NCBI RefSeq assembly: GCF_002261355.1
Contig: NZ_NEVU01000002.1
Location: 930,001-994,000 of the forward strand
Source: Bordetella genomosp. 12
GTDB lineage: Bacteria > Pseudomonadota > Gammaproteobacteria > Burkholderiales > Burkholderiaceae_B
Direction of reading: 5' to 3'
DNA: 64,000 bases
Shown piece by piece: positions 34,418-43,989 of this stretch. How positions within the stretch are numbered: the first letter of the stretch is position 1; every line of letters starts with the position of its first letter. The position numbers and the translations under genes are program-made. The notes under the pieces were generated by a model. That model made no database searches and was not told the DNA's origin. It saw nothing but the letters and a program-made list of their open reading frames with translations.

Positions 34418-35158
34418 TCAGTACTGGCCACCGTTCATGGCAACGTTGCTCCCGGTCATGAAGCCGGCGAGCTCGCTGCAGATAAAGGCGATGAGGGCGG
34501 CGATTTCTTCGGGTTTGCCGAGGCGGCCCACCGGGATCTGCGGCAAGACCGTCTCGCGCAGCACGTCGGGCGGCACCGCCGCGACCATGGGCGAGTCCAG
34601 ATAACCCGGCGACACCGTGTTGACGGTCACGCCTTTGCGCGCGACTTCCAGCGCCAGGGATTTGGTAAAGCCATGGATGCCGGCCTTGGCGGCGGCATAG
34701 TTGGTCTGCCCGAACGCGCCCTTAAACCCATTGACCGAGGAGATGTTGACGATGCGGCCCCAGCCGCGCGAGGTCATGCCCTCGAGGAAGGGCTGGGTCA
34801 TGTTGAACATGGAGTCCAGGTTGGTGCGCAATACCTCGCTCCACGCTTCGGGGCGCATTTTGCGCAGGCTGGCATCGCGCGTGACGCCGGCGTTGTTGAC
34901 CAGGATGTCCACGGTCAAACCATCGGCAGCCAGCGCCTCAGCCAAGTGGCGGCAGCTGCCGTGGTCGCCGACGTCCACGCCGTAGGCCAGGAATTCGCGC
35001 CCCGCGGCCTGTTGCGCCCGCAGCCAGGCCTCGGCGGCCGTGCCGCGCTGGTGGCAGGTGATGATGACCCGGTGGCCCGCGCCATGCAGGGCGTGCGCCA
35101 CGGCCTGGCCCAGCGCGCCCATGCCGCCAGTGACCAGTGCCGTGCGCTTAGCTTTCAT
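34418..35158 (-). CDS. phaB: Acetoacetyl-CoA reductase (PhaB-like SDR)
   Basis: A 246-residue short-chain dehydrogenase. The NADP-binding motif is ALVTGGMGALGQAVAHAL, NNAGVTRDASLRKM follows, and the catalytic Ser-Tyr-Lys set lies in SSVNGFKGAFGQTNYAAAKA. The GFKGAFGQTNYAAAKAG block is characteristic of PhaB and distinguishes it from general FabG. It supplies (R)-3-hydroxybutyryl-CoA for polyester synthesis. It overlaps the phasin gene by 11 bases, and PhaC is encoded by the first gene of the same run. Confidence 0.88.
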   Translation of the reverse strand: MKAKRTALVTGGMGALGQAVAHALHGAGHRVIITCHQRGTAAEAWLRAQQAAGREFLAYGVDVGDHGSCRHLAEALAADGLTVDILVNNAGVTRDASLRKMRPEAWSEVLRTNLDSMFNMTQPFLEGMTSRGWGRIVNISSVNGFKGAFGQTNYAAAKAGIHGFTKSLALEVARKGVTVNTVSPGYLDSPMVAAVPPDVLRETVLPQIPVGRLGKPEEIAALIAFICSELAGFMTGSNVAMNGGQY

Positions 35159-35618
35159 GCCGCTCTCCCAGTGTGCGCAGGGATTGGGTGGCGGCGGACA
35201 TTTGTTCGGCCAGGGTGGTCCACATCCGGCCCGCGGGCGATCCGCTCAGGCCATTGCAGGCCGTGCCCGCTTCCTGCAGCCAGGCATTGCCCGCCTGCGA
35301 TAGGCCGGCGGCTAGCGCGGCCTGTTCGGACAGCACGGTGTGGACGACGGCCGAGGTGGCGTCCAGGCGTGCCTGCCATTGCTGGCGGGCGACATCGCCC
35401 AGCGCCGGGGCGAGGGTCTGCCAGTCGTGCGTCTGCGTCAAGGGGGCGAACGTGGATTGAACGCGGCTGGCGTTGTCGCCCCAGAGGTGCTGGGCCAGCG
35501 CGGCCCAACGGCCCTGGCTCTCCTGCGCCAGGGCGGCCAGGCGCTGGCAGTACGCCAGATTGGCGGTGAACAGCGAGGCCGCCGGCGGGGTGCTGGGTTT
35601 TGAAGTGGTTTTCTTCAT
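35148..35618 (-). CDS. Phasin-family protein
   Basis: A 156-residue, Ala/Gln-rich, probably all-helical protein. It starts MKKTTSKPSTPPAASLFTAN and continues with long amphipathic helices such as LAYCQRLAALAQESQGRWAA, as in phasins that coat PHA granules. It has no signal peptide. The start at 35618 has GGAAGG upstream; the longer frame before it is unlikely. Position directly before phaB and downstream of phaC in one transcript supports a granule role. Confidence 0.78.
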   Translation of the reverse strand: MKKTTSKPSTPPAASLFTANLAYCQRLAALAQESQGRWAALAQHLWGDNASRVQSTFAPLTQTHDWQTLAPALGDVARQQWQARLDATSAVVHTVLSEQAALAAGLSQAGNAWLQEAGTACNGLSGSPAGRMWTTLAEQMSAATQSLRTLGERHES

Positions 35619-35656
35619 GATCCTTCCTTGCAAAAGGTGAAAAGGAGGAGCCCGGG

Positions 35657-36784
35657 TCAGGCAAGCTGACTGAGGGTCTTGCGAAAACGCCCGAGCGAAA
35701 AGGCAAACAAGAGGCTGCCTATGACCAACAGCGCCAGAAACGGCGCCCACACAACATTCAGCCCCGCGCCTCGGTACAGGATAGCCTGCCCCAATTCCAC
35801 AAAATGTGTGGTGGGCGCGGCCAGCATGATGTCCTGAACGAACTGCGGCATGCTTTCACGCGGGGTATTGCCGCCCGAGAGCATCTGCAGGGGCAGCAGC
35901 ACCAGCACCAGCAGCATGCCGAACTGCGGCATGCTGCGGGCCAGCGTCGCCAGGAAGATGCCCATGGAAGTGGTGGCAAACAGGTGCAGGGCCGCGCCGG
36001 TCAGAAACAGGGCGACCGAGCCTTCGATGGGGATGTGCAGGGCGCCGCGTACGACGAAAGTGAGCGACAGGCCGGCGGCCACCAGCACGACCAGCCCCAT
36101 GGACCAGACTTTGGCCAGCATGATCTCGGCCGGCGTGACGGGCATGACCAGCAGATGCTCGATCGTGCCGTGCTCGCGTTCGCGGATGAGCGCCGCGCCG
36201 GTCAGGATGATGGACAACATGGTGACGTTGTTGATGATTTCCATCATGGCGCCGAACCAGGCCTGCGTCAGGTTGGGGTTGAAACGCATGCGCACGGCCA
36301 GGTCTACCGCGGGCGTGTCGGCCTTGCGGTAGCGTTTGACGAAGGCGTCGACCTCGTCGCTGATGATCTGCTGGATGTAGCCGCTGCCGGTAAAGGCCTG
36401 GCTCATGCGGGTGGCGTCGATATTGAGTTGAATCTCGGCCGGCCGTCCGGCCAGGACATCGCGCTGGAAGTTGGGGGGAATGTTGATCCAGAAGGTGTAC
36501 AGCCCGCGATCCATGCCCGCGTCGGCCTGCGCGGCCGTGACATGGGCCGGGGGCGTGAAGTGCGGCGGATAAAAGGCCGCCACGATGCGTTGCGACATGG
36601 GCGAGGCGTCTTCGTCGACCACCGCAATGGGGGCGTTGTGCAGCGTCTCGGGCACCGCCGTGGCGGCGGTGTAGATCATGAGGGTGAAGGACACCGCGAT
36701 GAGGATGAGCATCATCGGGTCGCGGGCCAGGCTCCAGAGCTCTTTGACGCCCAGCCGGTAAATATTGGCGATGTGGCGGCCCAT
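35657..36784 (-). CDS. ABC-2 type permease (YhhJ-like)
   Basis: A 375-residue membrane protein. One N-terminal helix (about residues 23-45) precedes a large extracytoplasmic domain (about 45-175), followed by five hydrophobic segments with IREREHGTIEHLLVMPVTPA, the ABC-2 motif. It matches YhhJ, the partner of the RbbA-like protein encoded just upstream with a three-base gap. Together they should form the inner-membrane part of a drug or metabolite exporter. Confidence 0.88.
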   Translation of the reverse strand: MGRHIANIYRLGVKELWSLARDPMMLILIAVSFTLMIYTAATAVPETLHNAPIAVVDEDASPMSQRIVAAFYPPHFTPPAHVTAAQADAGMDRGLYTFWINIPPNFQRDVLAGRPAEIQLNIDATRMSQAFTGSGYIQQIISDEVDAFVKRYRKADTPAVDLAVRMRFNPNLTQAWFGAMMEIINNVTMLSIILTGAALIREREHGTIEHLLVMPVTPAEIMLAKVWSMGLVVLVAAGLSLTFVVRGALHIPIEGSVALFLTGAALHLFATTSMGIFLATLARSMPQFGMLLVLVLLPLQMLSGGNTPRESMPQFVQDIMLAAPTTHFVELGQAILYRGAGLNVVWAPFLALLVIGSLLFAFSLGRFRKTLSQLA

Positions 36785-36787
36785 GAT

Positions 36788-39532
36788 CTATACCTCCTGC
36801 TTTTTGAGCAGCAAGACCGACGCGCCCAGCAGCACGGGCACGGCAATCAGCAGCGGCCAGAACGAACTGTAGAGGTCCTGCATGTGCAAGGCCTTGCTGA
36901 ACACGCCGCGCGAGATGGTCAGCATATGCGTGGCCGGATAGATCTGGCCGATCAGCCGTCCGCCGCCCTCGAGCGAGGACACCGGGTTGATCAGGCCGGC
37001 GAACTGCACGGCGGGCACCATGGTGCCCATCATGGTGAAAAACAGCGCCGCGATCTGGCTGCGCGTAAAGGTCGAGGCCAGCAAGCCGATGGCGGTCGCG
37101 ATGACGCTATAGATGAGCGCGGCAAGCAGCAATGTGGCAAAGCTGCCCGTGATGGGGACATCGAAGACCGTCACGGCCAGCAATACCATGAGCAGAAAGT
37201 TCAGCATCGCCAGCGCGACATAGGGCGCCTGCTTGCCCAACAGAAACTCCAGCCGGGTGACGGGCGTGACGTAAAGATTGATGATGGACCCCAGTTCTTT
37301 CTCGCGCACCACCGACAGCGCGGTGAGCATCGCGGGCATCATGAGCAGCAACAGGGGAATCACCGCCGGCACCATGGCAGGCAGGCTGCGCACATCGGGG
37401 TTGTAGCGAAAGCGCGACTCGATGCTCACCGCCAGATGCGTCGAGCTGCCTGACTGTTTTCTCGCCTGCTCCAGCAGCCACCCTTGGTGCATGCCTTGCA
37501 CATAGCCGCGCACGGTTTCGGCGCGTTGCGGCATGGCGCCATCTACCCAGATCCCGATCTGCACGTCCTTGCCGCGCTGCACGTCGCGCGCGAAGCCGGC
37601 CGGGATCTCGATGGCCAGGGCGAGTTTTCCGGCTCGCATGCGCTGATCCATATCGGCGTAATCGGTGATGGGAGGCTGCTCGATGAAGTAGCGCGAACCC
37701 GACAGGTTCAGCGCGTAGTCCTGGCTCAGGCCGGTCTGGTCGCGGTCCAGCACGGCGTAGCGCAGGTCTTCGACGTCCATGCTGATGCCAAAGCCCATGA
37801 CGAACATGAGAATCAGCGAGCCGACCAGGGCCAGGGTGGCGCGCACCGGATCACGGCGCAGCTCCAGCGCTTCGCGCCACATATAGCTGGCCGCACGGCT
37901 GATGTGAAAACCTTTGAGGTGATGGCTGGCCGCCTTGGCGCTGTCCGGAGCGGGCGCGCTTGGCGGGGCCGCGGGCGGCGCGCTGGGCTGCGGCCGGGTG
38001 CCGGCGCCGGCCTGCACCAGGTAGTCGATGAAGGCATCCTCCAGCGTGGCGGCGCCGCAATGGCGCGTGATGGCTTCGGGCGTGTCGCTGACCAGCACCT
38101 TGCCCGCATGCATGAGCGAGATTCTGTCGCAGCGCTGCGCTTCGTTCATGAAGTGGGTGGAGATGAAGATGGTCACCTGGTCCTGTCGGGCCAGATCGAT
38201 CAGCAGGCGCCAGAAATTGTCGCGCGCCACGGGATCCACCCCCGAGGTGGGCTCATCGAGGATGAGCAACTCCGGCTTGTGGACCATGGCCACGGCCAGC
38301 GACAGGCGCTGACGCACGCCCAGCGGCAGACTGTCCGGCAGGCTGTCCAGGACGTCGGCCAGGTCGAAGCGTTCGACCATGGCCTGCACCCGGGCCGGGA
38401 TGTCGGCCTCGGGCACATGAAAAAGCCGGGCGTGCAGCACCAGGTTCTGGCGCACGGTGAGTTCGCCGTAGAGCGAAAAAGCCTGCGACATATAGCCCAC
38501 GCGCCGCCGGGTGTCGATGTCGCGCGGGTCGACTTCGTGGCCGAACAGCCAGGCCTGGCCCTCGCTGGCCGGCAAGAGCCCGGTGAGCATCTTCATGGTG
38601 GTGGACTTGCCGCAGCCGTTCGAACCTAGAAAGCCGAAGATCTCGCCCTTGCGGATGCGGAAATTGACGTGGTCGACGGCCACGAAGTCGCCGAAACGCA
38701 TGGTCAGATCGCGCGCTTCGATGGCGACTTGCGCGTTGTCGTCCACGGCCAGCGGCTGAATCACCACGGGCTGGTGGCCGCGCTTTCTTTCCTCGGGCAG
38801 CAGGGCGATGAACGCTTCCTCCAGCGAACTGCTGCCGGTGGAGGCAAGCAGTTCGGCCGGCGTGCCGGTGGCCAGGACGCGGCCGGCGTCCATGGCGATG
38901 AGCCAGTCAAAGCCCTGGGCCTCGTCCATGTAGGCCGTGGCCACGATGACGCTCATGCCCGGGCGGTCCTGGCGGATGCTGCCGATGAGGGCCCAGAATT
39001 GCGCCCGCGCCAGCGGATCGACGCCGGTGGTGGGCTCGTCCAGGATGAGCAGATCCGGATCATGGATGAGCGCGCAGCACAGCCCCAGTTTTTGTTTCAT
39101 GCCGCCCGAGAGCTTGCCGGCCGGCCGATCCAGAAAGGCGTCCAGGCCGGTGGCGCGGGTCAGCTCGTCGATGCGGCGCCGGCGTTCGGCCGCATCATGG
39201 CCGAAGAGTCGGCCGAAGAACTGCAGATTTTCCTCGACCGACAGGGTGGGGTAGAGGTTTTTGCCCAGGCCCTGCGGCATGTAGGCGATACGCGGGCAGA
39301 CTTGCTCGCGATGCTGCGCGTCGGCCATATCGCCACCCAGCACCATGACCTTGCCCGCTTGCACCGCGCGCGAGCCGGCCACCAGCGCCAGCAGGCTGGA
39401 CTTGCCCACGCCATCCGGGCCGATCAGGCCCACCATGCGCGCGGCCGGGAAGTCCTGGGTCAGGTCGTCCAGCGCGACGGTCTTGCCATAGTGCTGGCTG
39501 ACATGCTCAAGCCGGGCGACAGGCTCGCTCAT
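36788..39532 (-). CDS. Double-ATPase ABC exporter with fused permease (RbbA/YhiH-like)
   Basis: A 914-residue fusion. The first nucleotide-binding domain (about 1-240) has [21 protein letters not shown] and [13 protein letters not shown]. The second (about 270-500) has [14 protein letters not shown], a degenerate signature [12 protein letters not shown] and [13 protein letters not shown]. The C-terminal ABC-2 domain (about 545-914) starts with [20 protein letters not shown]. This architecture is that of E. coli RbbA/YhiH. The ATG at 39532 shares one base with the stop of the HlyD gene. Confidence 0.9.
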   Translation of the reverse strand: MSEPVARLEHVSQHYGKTVALDDLTQDFPAARMVGLIGPDGVGKSSLLALVAGSRAVQAGKVMVLGGDMADAQHREQVCPRIAYMPQGLGKNLYPTLSVEENLQFFGRLFGHDAAERRRRIDELTRATGLDAFLDRPAGKLSGGMKQKLGLCCALIHDPDLLILDEPTTGVDPLARAQFWALIGSIRQDRPGMSVIVATAYMDEAQGFDWLIAMDAGRVLATGTPAELLASTGSSSLEEAFIALLPEERKRGHQPVVIQPLAVDDNAQVAIEARDLTMRFGDFVAVDHVNFRIRKGEIFGFLGSNGCGKSTTMKMLTGLLPASEGQAWLFGHEVDPRDIDTRRRVGYMSQAFSLYGELTVRQNLVLHARLFHVPEADIPARVQAMVERFDLADVLDSLPDSLPLGVRQRLSLAVAMVHKPELLILDEPTSGVDPVARDNFWRLLIDLARQDQVTIFISTHFMNEAQRCDRISLMHAGKVLVSDTPEAITRHCGAATLEDAFIDYLVQAGAGTRPQPSAPPAAPPSAPAPDSAKAASHHLKGFHISRAASYMWREALELRRDPVRATLALVGSLILMFVMGFGISMDVEDLRYAVLDRDQTGLSQDYALNLSGSRYFIEQPPITDYADMDQRMRAGKLALAIEIPAGFARDVQRGKDVQIGIWVDGAMPQRAETVRGYVQGMHQGWLLEQARKQSGSSTHLAVSIESRFRYNPDVRSLPAMVPAVIPLLLLMMPAMLTALSVVREKELGSIINLYVTPVTRLEFLLGKQAPYVALAMLNFLLMVLLAVTVFDVPITGSFATLLLAALIYSVIATAIGLLASTFTRSQIAALFFTMMGTMVPAVQFAGLINPVSSLEGGGRLIGQIYPATHMLTISRGVFSKALHMQDLYSSFWPLLIAVPVLLGASVLLLKKQEV

Positions 39533-40593
39533 CACGGCACCTTGACTTCGAGATTGGCGGGCCAGGCCGCATCGGGATCGAGCTTGATCCAGGCCACGCC
39601 CGGCAGGCCGGTCTTGACCTGTTCGAGGTGGCGCTGCAGCAGCTCAGGGCTGATCTGCGCCTTGACGCGGAACATGAGTTTCTGGCGTTCGCTGGCCGTC
39701 TCCACGGTTTTGGGCGTGAACTGCGCGGTGCTGGCGACATAGCTGACCGAGGCCGGAATGACGAATTGCGGCGCGGCGTCCAGGATGATGTGCACTTCCG
39801 TGCCCAGGGCCACCTTGCCGGCCGCCTGCTCGGGCAAAAAGAAGGTCAGGTAGACATCGGAGAGATCCACCAGGTTCAGCACCTTGCCGCCGGCGCCGAG
39901 GACTTCGCCAGGCTGGGCCACGCGATACTGCACCCGGCCGTCGCGCGGCGCGCGCAGTTCGCTGTCGACGATGTCGGCTTGCACGCGGGCCACGGTGGCC
40001 TGCGCGGCTTCGATGGCCGAGCCCGCGCCGATTTCTTCCGCCTGGGCGGCCTGGATGGCGGCGTCGGCGGCGGCCACTTGCGCGCGGGCGGCCGCCACCG
40101 CGGCTTCGGCGCTGCGCACGCGGGCACGGTCATCGTCCAGTTCCTGGATGGACGAGGCGCCTTCCTTGGACAGGGTCTGCGAGCGGGCCAGGCGGCGGCG
40201 CGCGGCGTCCAGTTCGCTTTCGCGCTGCACCACGACCGCCTGCGAAGCCTGCTTGTCGCTGCGGCGCAGGGCGACCTGCGCCCGGGCGCTGGCCGCCGCG
40301 TTGATGGCCTGTTGGTGTTGGGCGCGTGCTTCGGCGTGCTGCGCGTTGAGCGTGTCGATCTGCATGCGGGCCAGGGGTTGCCCGGCTTTGACGAAGGCGC
40401 CCTCATTGACCAATACATCCTCCACGCGGCCAGCCAACTTGGTGGCGACGTCGATCTCGGTGGCTTCGATACGGCCATTGCCGCTGACGAAGCCGTCTCC
40501 GGGGCCCCGGTCGTTGAAGGTGCGCCAACCGTAGTAACCGAGCAAGGCCACGACGGCGACGATGGCCAGGGGCAGAATTTTTCGGGCATTCAT
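39532..40593 (-). CDS. HlyD/EmrA-type membrane fusion protein (YhiI-like)
   Basis: A 353-residue periplasmic adaptor with an N-terminal membrane anchor ([20 protein letters not shown]). The lipoyl/barrel-sandwich half [20 protein letters not shown] precedes a long Ala/Glu/Arg-rich coiled-coil (about 85-200), and a closing half has [20 protein letters not shown]. It links the inner-membrane ABC complex to the outer-membrane channel. The start at 40593 is the first sensible one; the longer frame upstream runs through the channel gene. Confidence 0.9.
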   Translation of the reverse strand: MNARKILPLAIVAVVALLGYYGWRTFNDRGPGDGFVSGNGRIEATEIDVATKLAGRVEDVLVNEGAFVKAGQPLARMQIDTLNAQHAEARAQHQQAINAAASARAQVALRRSDKQASQAVVVQRESELDAARRRLARSQTLSKEGASSIQELDDDRARVRSAEAAVAAARAQVAAADAAIQAAQAEEIGAGSAIEAAQATVARVQADIVDSELRAPRDGRVQYRVAQPGEVLGAGGKVLNLVDLSDVYLTFFLPEQAAGKVALGTEVHIILDAAPQFVIPASVSYVASTAQFTPKTVETASERQKLMFRVKAQISPELLQRHLEQVKTGLPGVAWIKLDPDAAWPANLEVKVP

Positions 40594-40606
40594 CTTGGAG
40601 ACCTCG

Positions 40607-42052
40607 TTACGGTTGTTCTGGGGTGGCCGGTGCGACGGCCGGGACGTGCGTGCCGCCGCCCAGCGCGGTAAAGAGCGCGACCTGGCTCGACAGCAGGGCG
40701 CGCTGCGTGCTGGCCCATTGCTGTTGGGCATCGAGCAGGTCGCGCTGCGCGTCGAGGACTTCGAGAAAGGGCGAGGCGCCGTGGTCGTACCGCAGCCGGG
40801 CCAGCCGCGCGCGTTCGGCCTGGGCCTGCACGGTGGCGTGCAGAATCTGCACTTGTTCGGCCAGCCAGTAGCGTGCCGACAGGGCATCGGCGACCTCCCG
40901 GAAGGCGGTCTGTATGCTCTTCTCGTACTGCGCCACGGCCTGTTGCTGCCGCGCCCGGGCCAGTTCCAGATTGGATTGGCGGCGTCCCGCGTCGAAGATC
41001 GGCAGGTTCAGATTGGGGGCGAAATTCCAGGCCAGGCTGCCGCTTTTGAACAGGCCGTCGAGCTGACTGCTGGCGGTGCCGAAGGCGCCGGTGAGCGTGA
41101 TCTGCGGAAAGAAGGCCGCCCGCGCCGCGCCGATATTGGCATTCGCGGCCCTGAGCTGGTGTTCGGCGGCCACGATGTCGGGCCGGTTGGTCAGCAGATC
41201 GGAAGGCAGGCCGGCCGGCAGGTCACGCATGAGCGCTTCGTGCGTCAGGGCATCGGGAGCAGGGGGCACGTCGATCGGCTGGCCGATGAGTTCTTGCAGG
41301 CTCTGCAATTGCGCCGCGCGCGTGCGTTCGAGTTCGGCTCCCAGGGCCGTGGCCTGCTGCCAGAGCGTTTCGACCTGCGTCAGGTCGAGCTTGGAGATCG
41401 AGCCCACCTCGAAGCGGCGCCGGAAGATGCGCAGCGATTCCGCCCGGGTGGCGATGGTCGAACGCGTGAGCGCCAGGCGTTCATCGAGTTCGCGCAGCGT
41501 GAGGTAGCTGTCGGCCACCTGGCTGATGAGCGAGAGCGTGGCCGCCTGCCGTGCCGCGTCGGTCGCCAGGTATTGCTCGAGCGCGGCGTCTTTCAGATTG
41601 CGCACGCGGCCCCAGAAGTCCAGCTCCCAGGACGCCATGCCCAGTCCCACCTGGTATTGCGACCCGGTGACCGGACGGCCCGTGAGGTTGAGATCGCCGG
41701 GGGTGCGTTGGCGTGTGCCGTCGGCGGTTGCGCCCAGGGTGGGGAACTGATCCGCCCGTTGGATGCCGTAGGCTGCACGCGCTTCTTCGACCCGCAGGAT
41801 AGCCAGACGCAAGTCGCGATTATTGTCCAGCGCCCGGGTGATCAGGGCGCGCAACTGCGGGTCGGTGTAGAAGGCCTGCCAATCGACCGTGGCGGCCGCA
41901 GGGCCAGCCTGTTCCGGCTGAACCGCCGGCGCGGCCGGCTGCGGGAAGCGGTCGGCCACGGGCAGGGCCGGCTGTTCGTAGTCTGGCGCCAGCGAGAGGC
42001 AGCCCGACAGCAGGCAGGCGCTGATCGCAAGGCTGAGCAAGCGGCAGGTCAT
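40607..42052 (-). CDS. Outer-membrane efflux lipoprotein (NodT/OprM, TolC family)
   Basis: A 481-residue outer-membrane channel. The signal peptide ends in a lipobox, LLSGCLSLAPDYEQP, so it is a lipoprotein like OprM. Two repeated OEP domains follow, with LTGRPVTGSQYQVGLGMASW and ELDFWGRVRNL in the first and FNLGLNLPIFDAGRRQSNL-like sequence in the second (here APNLNLPIFDAGRRQSN). The gene begins four bases after the phaC stop and ends 13 bases before hlyD. Confidence 0.9.
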   Translation of the reverse strand: MTCRLLSLAISACLLSGCLSLAPDYEQPALPVADRFPQPAAPAVQPEQAGPAAATVDWQAFYTDPQLRALITRALDNNRDLRLAILRVEEARAAYGIQRADQFPTLGATADGTRQRTPGDLNLTGRPVTGSQYQVGLGMASWELDFWGRVRNLKDAALEQYLATDAARQAATLSLISQVADSYLTLRELDERLALTRSTIATRAESLRIFRRRFEVGSISKLDLTQVETLWQQATALGAELERTRAAQLQSLQELIGQPIDVPPAPDALTHEALMRDLPAGLPSDLLTNRPDIVAAEHQLRAANANIGAARAAFFPQITLTGAFGTASSQLDGLFKSGSLAWNFAPNLNLPIFDAGRRQSNLELARARQQQAVAQYEKSIQTAFREVADALSARYWLAEQVQILHATVQAQAERARLARLRYDHGASPFLEVLDAQRDLLDAQQQWASTQRALLSSQVALFTALGGGTHVPAVAPATPEQP

Positions 42053-42056
42053 GATG

Positions 42057-43787
42057 TCATTTCTCCAACACGTAGGCGCCGGGCGCGGCGCCCAGCACCG
42101 GAAGTCCCAGGCGCGGCGCGCCCATGCCCGGCGGTCTGGCGCGCGCCGGTCCGCTATGGCTGTCGAGCCACCGCACCCAGGCTGGCCACCAGGAGCCCTC
42201 ATGCCGGTCCGCCTGATCGCACCAGTCATCCGGCGGCAAACTGGCGGCATGGGCCGCCCGCTCGAGGATGCGATAGGCCCGGCGCGGATGGCCGGGCTCG
42301 CTGACGATGCCCGCGTTGTGGCCGCCGCTGGCCAATACAAATGTCAGCGCTGCGGGGCTCAGATGATGCAGCTTGTAGACCGATCGCCAGGGCGCGACAT
42401 GGTCGCGTTCGGTGGCCACCGCGAAAATGGGCTGGCGCAGGTCGGCGAGCATGACCGCGCGTCCGCCGACGGGGTAGCGGTTTTGGGCCAGGTCATTGTT
42501 CAGGAACAGACGCCGCAGATATTGGGCATGCATGCGCGCCGGCATGCGGGTGGCATCGGCGTTCCAGGCCATGAGGTCATTCAGGGGGCGGCGCTGGCCG
42601 AGCAGATATTCATTGACCAGGCGCGACCACAGCAGGTCATAGGAGCGCAGCATCTGAAACGCGCCGGCCATCTGATCGGCGCGCAGGTATCCGGTGCGCG
42701 CCATCTGCGCCTCCAGCATGCTGATCTGGCTTTCATCGATGAACAGCCCGAGCTCCCCCGGCTCGCTGAAATCCGTCTGGGCAGTAAAGAGCGACAGCGT
42801 GGCCAGCCGGGTATCGCCCTCGCGCGCCAGGGCGGCCGCGGCAATGGCCAGCAGCGTGCCGCCCAGGCAATAGCCTGCGGCGTGGATGCGCTGGCCGGGC
42901 ACGATGGCATTGACCGCGCCGAGCGCGGCGTCCACGCCTTCTGCCAGATACTCGTCCATGCCCAGATCGCGATAGGAGGCGTCAGGATTCTTCCAGGAGA
43001 TGCAGAACACCGTGTAACCCTGATCCACCAGATAGCGGATGAGGGAGTTGTGCGGCGACAGGTCGAGGATGTAGTACTTCATGATCCACGCCGGCACGAC
43101 AAGCAGGGGTTCGGGGTGAACCTTGGCCGTGGCGGGTTCGTACTGCAGCAACTCAATCAGGCGGTTGCGGAACACGACCTTGCCAGGCGTGAGGGCCACC
43201 GCTTTGCCGGGGCGAAAACCATCGGCGCCGGCTGGCGGTTGCCGTTCCAGTTCGCGCAGGGCGTCCTCCAGGGCATGGCGCGCGCCGCGTGCCAGGTTGG
43301 CGCCGCCTTCTTGCCAGGTCTGGCGCAGCACTTGCGGGTTGGTCCAGAAGGCGTTGCCCGGCGAGAACATATCGAGCCACTGGCGCGCCGCGAAGGCGGC
43401 CAGCTGGGCATGGTGGGCTTGCACGCCAGGCACATCGCGCGTGGCCGCGTCCCACCATTGCTGAGTCAGCAAGAACTGCTGCCGGTAAAGCGTGAACGGC
43501 CATTGCTGCCAGGCGGGATCGCTGAAGCGCCGATCGGTGTCCAGGGCGGGGTCCGGCGCGGTGCTGGCACCCGCGGCCATGGCTTGACCCAGGCGCGTCG
43601 CTTGATCGAACGCCAGTTCGCCCAGTGCCAGACGGGTGCCGGGCGCGTTGGCGAGATGGCAGGCCCAATCCATCCAGGCCAGCAAGCCTGCAGCGGGCGA
43701 TAAGGAGGCGGTGCAGCGGGCAAGCGCCGCCTTGGCCGCCCTATCCAGGGCGGTGTGGGCGTGCGAGGGGATCTTGCGCTTGCTCAT
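42057..43787 (-). CDS. phaC: Poly(3-hydroxyalkanoate) synthase, PhaC family
   Basis: A 576-residue alpha/beta-fold polymerase. The catalytic cysteine lies in the lipase-like box HAAGYCLGGTLLA (near residue 306). The Asp in ATERDHVAPWRSVY (about 461) and the His in LASGGHNAGIVSEPGH (about 490) complete the triad. PAWIMKYYILDLSPHNSLIR and FCISWKNPDASYRDLGMDEY are conserved PhaC segments. The length suits a class I enzyme. AGGTGG precedes the ATG. It is the first gene of the exporter-phasin-phaB run. No phaA thiolase is nearby. Confidence 0.92.
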   Translation of the reverse strand: MSKRKIPSHAHTALDRAAKAALARCTASLSPAAGLLAWMDWACHLANAPGTRLALGELAFDQATRLGQAMAAGASTAPDPALDTDRRFSDPAWQQWPFTLYRQQFLLTQQWWDAATRDVPGVQAHHAQLAAFAARQWLDMFSPGNAFWTNPQVLRQTWQEGGANLARGARHALEDALRELERQPPAGADGFRPGKAVALTPGKVVFRNRLIELLQYEPATAKVHPEPLLVVPAWIMKYYILDLSPHNSLIRYLVDQGYTVFCISWKNPDASYRDLGMDEYLAEGVDAALGAVNAIVPGQRIHAAGYCLGGTLLAIAAAALAREGDTRLATLSLFTAQTDFSEPGELGLFIDESQISMLEAQMARTGYLRADQMAGAFQMLRSYDLLWSRLVNEYLLGQRRPLNDLMAWNADATRMPARMHAQYLRRLFLNNDLAQNRYPVGGRAVMLADLRQPIFAVATERDHVAPWRSVYKLHHLSPAALTFVLASGGHNAGIVSEPGHPRRAYRILERAAHAASLPPDDWCDQADRHEGSWWPAWVRWLDSHSGPARARPPGMGAPRLGLPVLGAAPGAYVLEK

Positions 43788-43880
43788 TGCCTGCCACCTT
43801 CAGATCCACGGCACCGGGTCGGCGCCGCTGTTTTGACGGGGGTATGCCTTGCGGCATAGCGGGCGCGTAAAGCCCGCCCG

Positions 43881-43886
43881 AGTATT
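43881..43886 (-). promoter_or_regulatory. Candidate -10 element of the phaC promoter
   Basis: AATACT on the minus strand (4 of 6 to TATAAT) would place transcription start near 43874. The centre of the FNR-type box is then about 44 bases upstream, close to the class II activator position of -41.5. This is inference; no start site is known. Confidence 0.35.
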
Positions 43887-43911
43887 GTCGGCCCGGCGGC
43901 CGATTCCAGCT

Positions 43912-43925
43912 TTGACGCAGATCAA
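43912..43925. promoter_or_regulatory. FNR/ANR-type box upstream of phaC
   Basis: TTGAC-GCAG-ATCAA at 43912-43925 differs by one base from the FNR/ANR consensus TTGAT-N4-ATCAA. It lies in the 202-base region between the divergent phaC and tetR genes. It suggests that low oxygen activates the polyester/exporter operon. Confidence 0.65.
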
Positions 43926-43932
43926 GGTAATG

Positions 43933-43946
43933 ACCGACCAGTCGGT
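43933..43946. promoter_or_regulatory. Palindromic TetR-type operator
   Basis: ACCGAC-CA-GTCGGT at 43933-43946 is a perfect 6+6 palindrome eight bases from the FNR-type box and 43 bases before the tetR start. Its form is typical of TetR/AcrR operators located next to their own gene, so autoregulation and control of the divergent phaC operon are likely. Confidence 0.65.
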
Positions 43947-43989
43947 ATGTAATAGGCCGGTGCCAACCCGCCCTTAGTTTCCGCCTCCG

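Noticed and set aside
35804-37453. A 549-codon plus-strand frame with His/Gln-rich translation opposite the ABC permease genes
   Set aside because: Its composition is that of a reverse-complement shadow, with no motif and no ribosome binding site.
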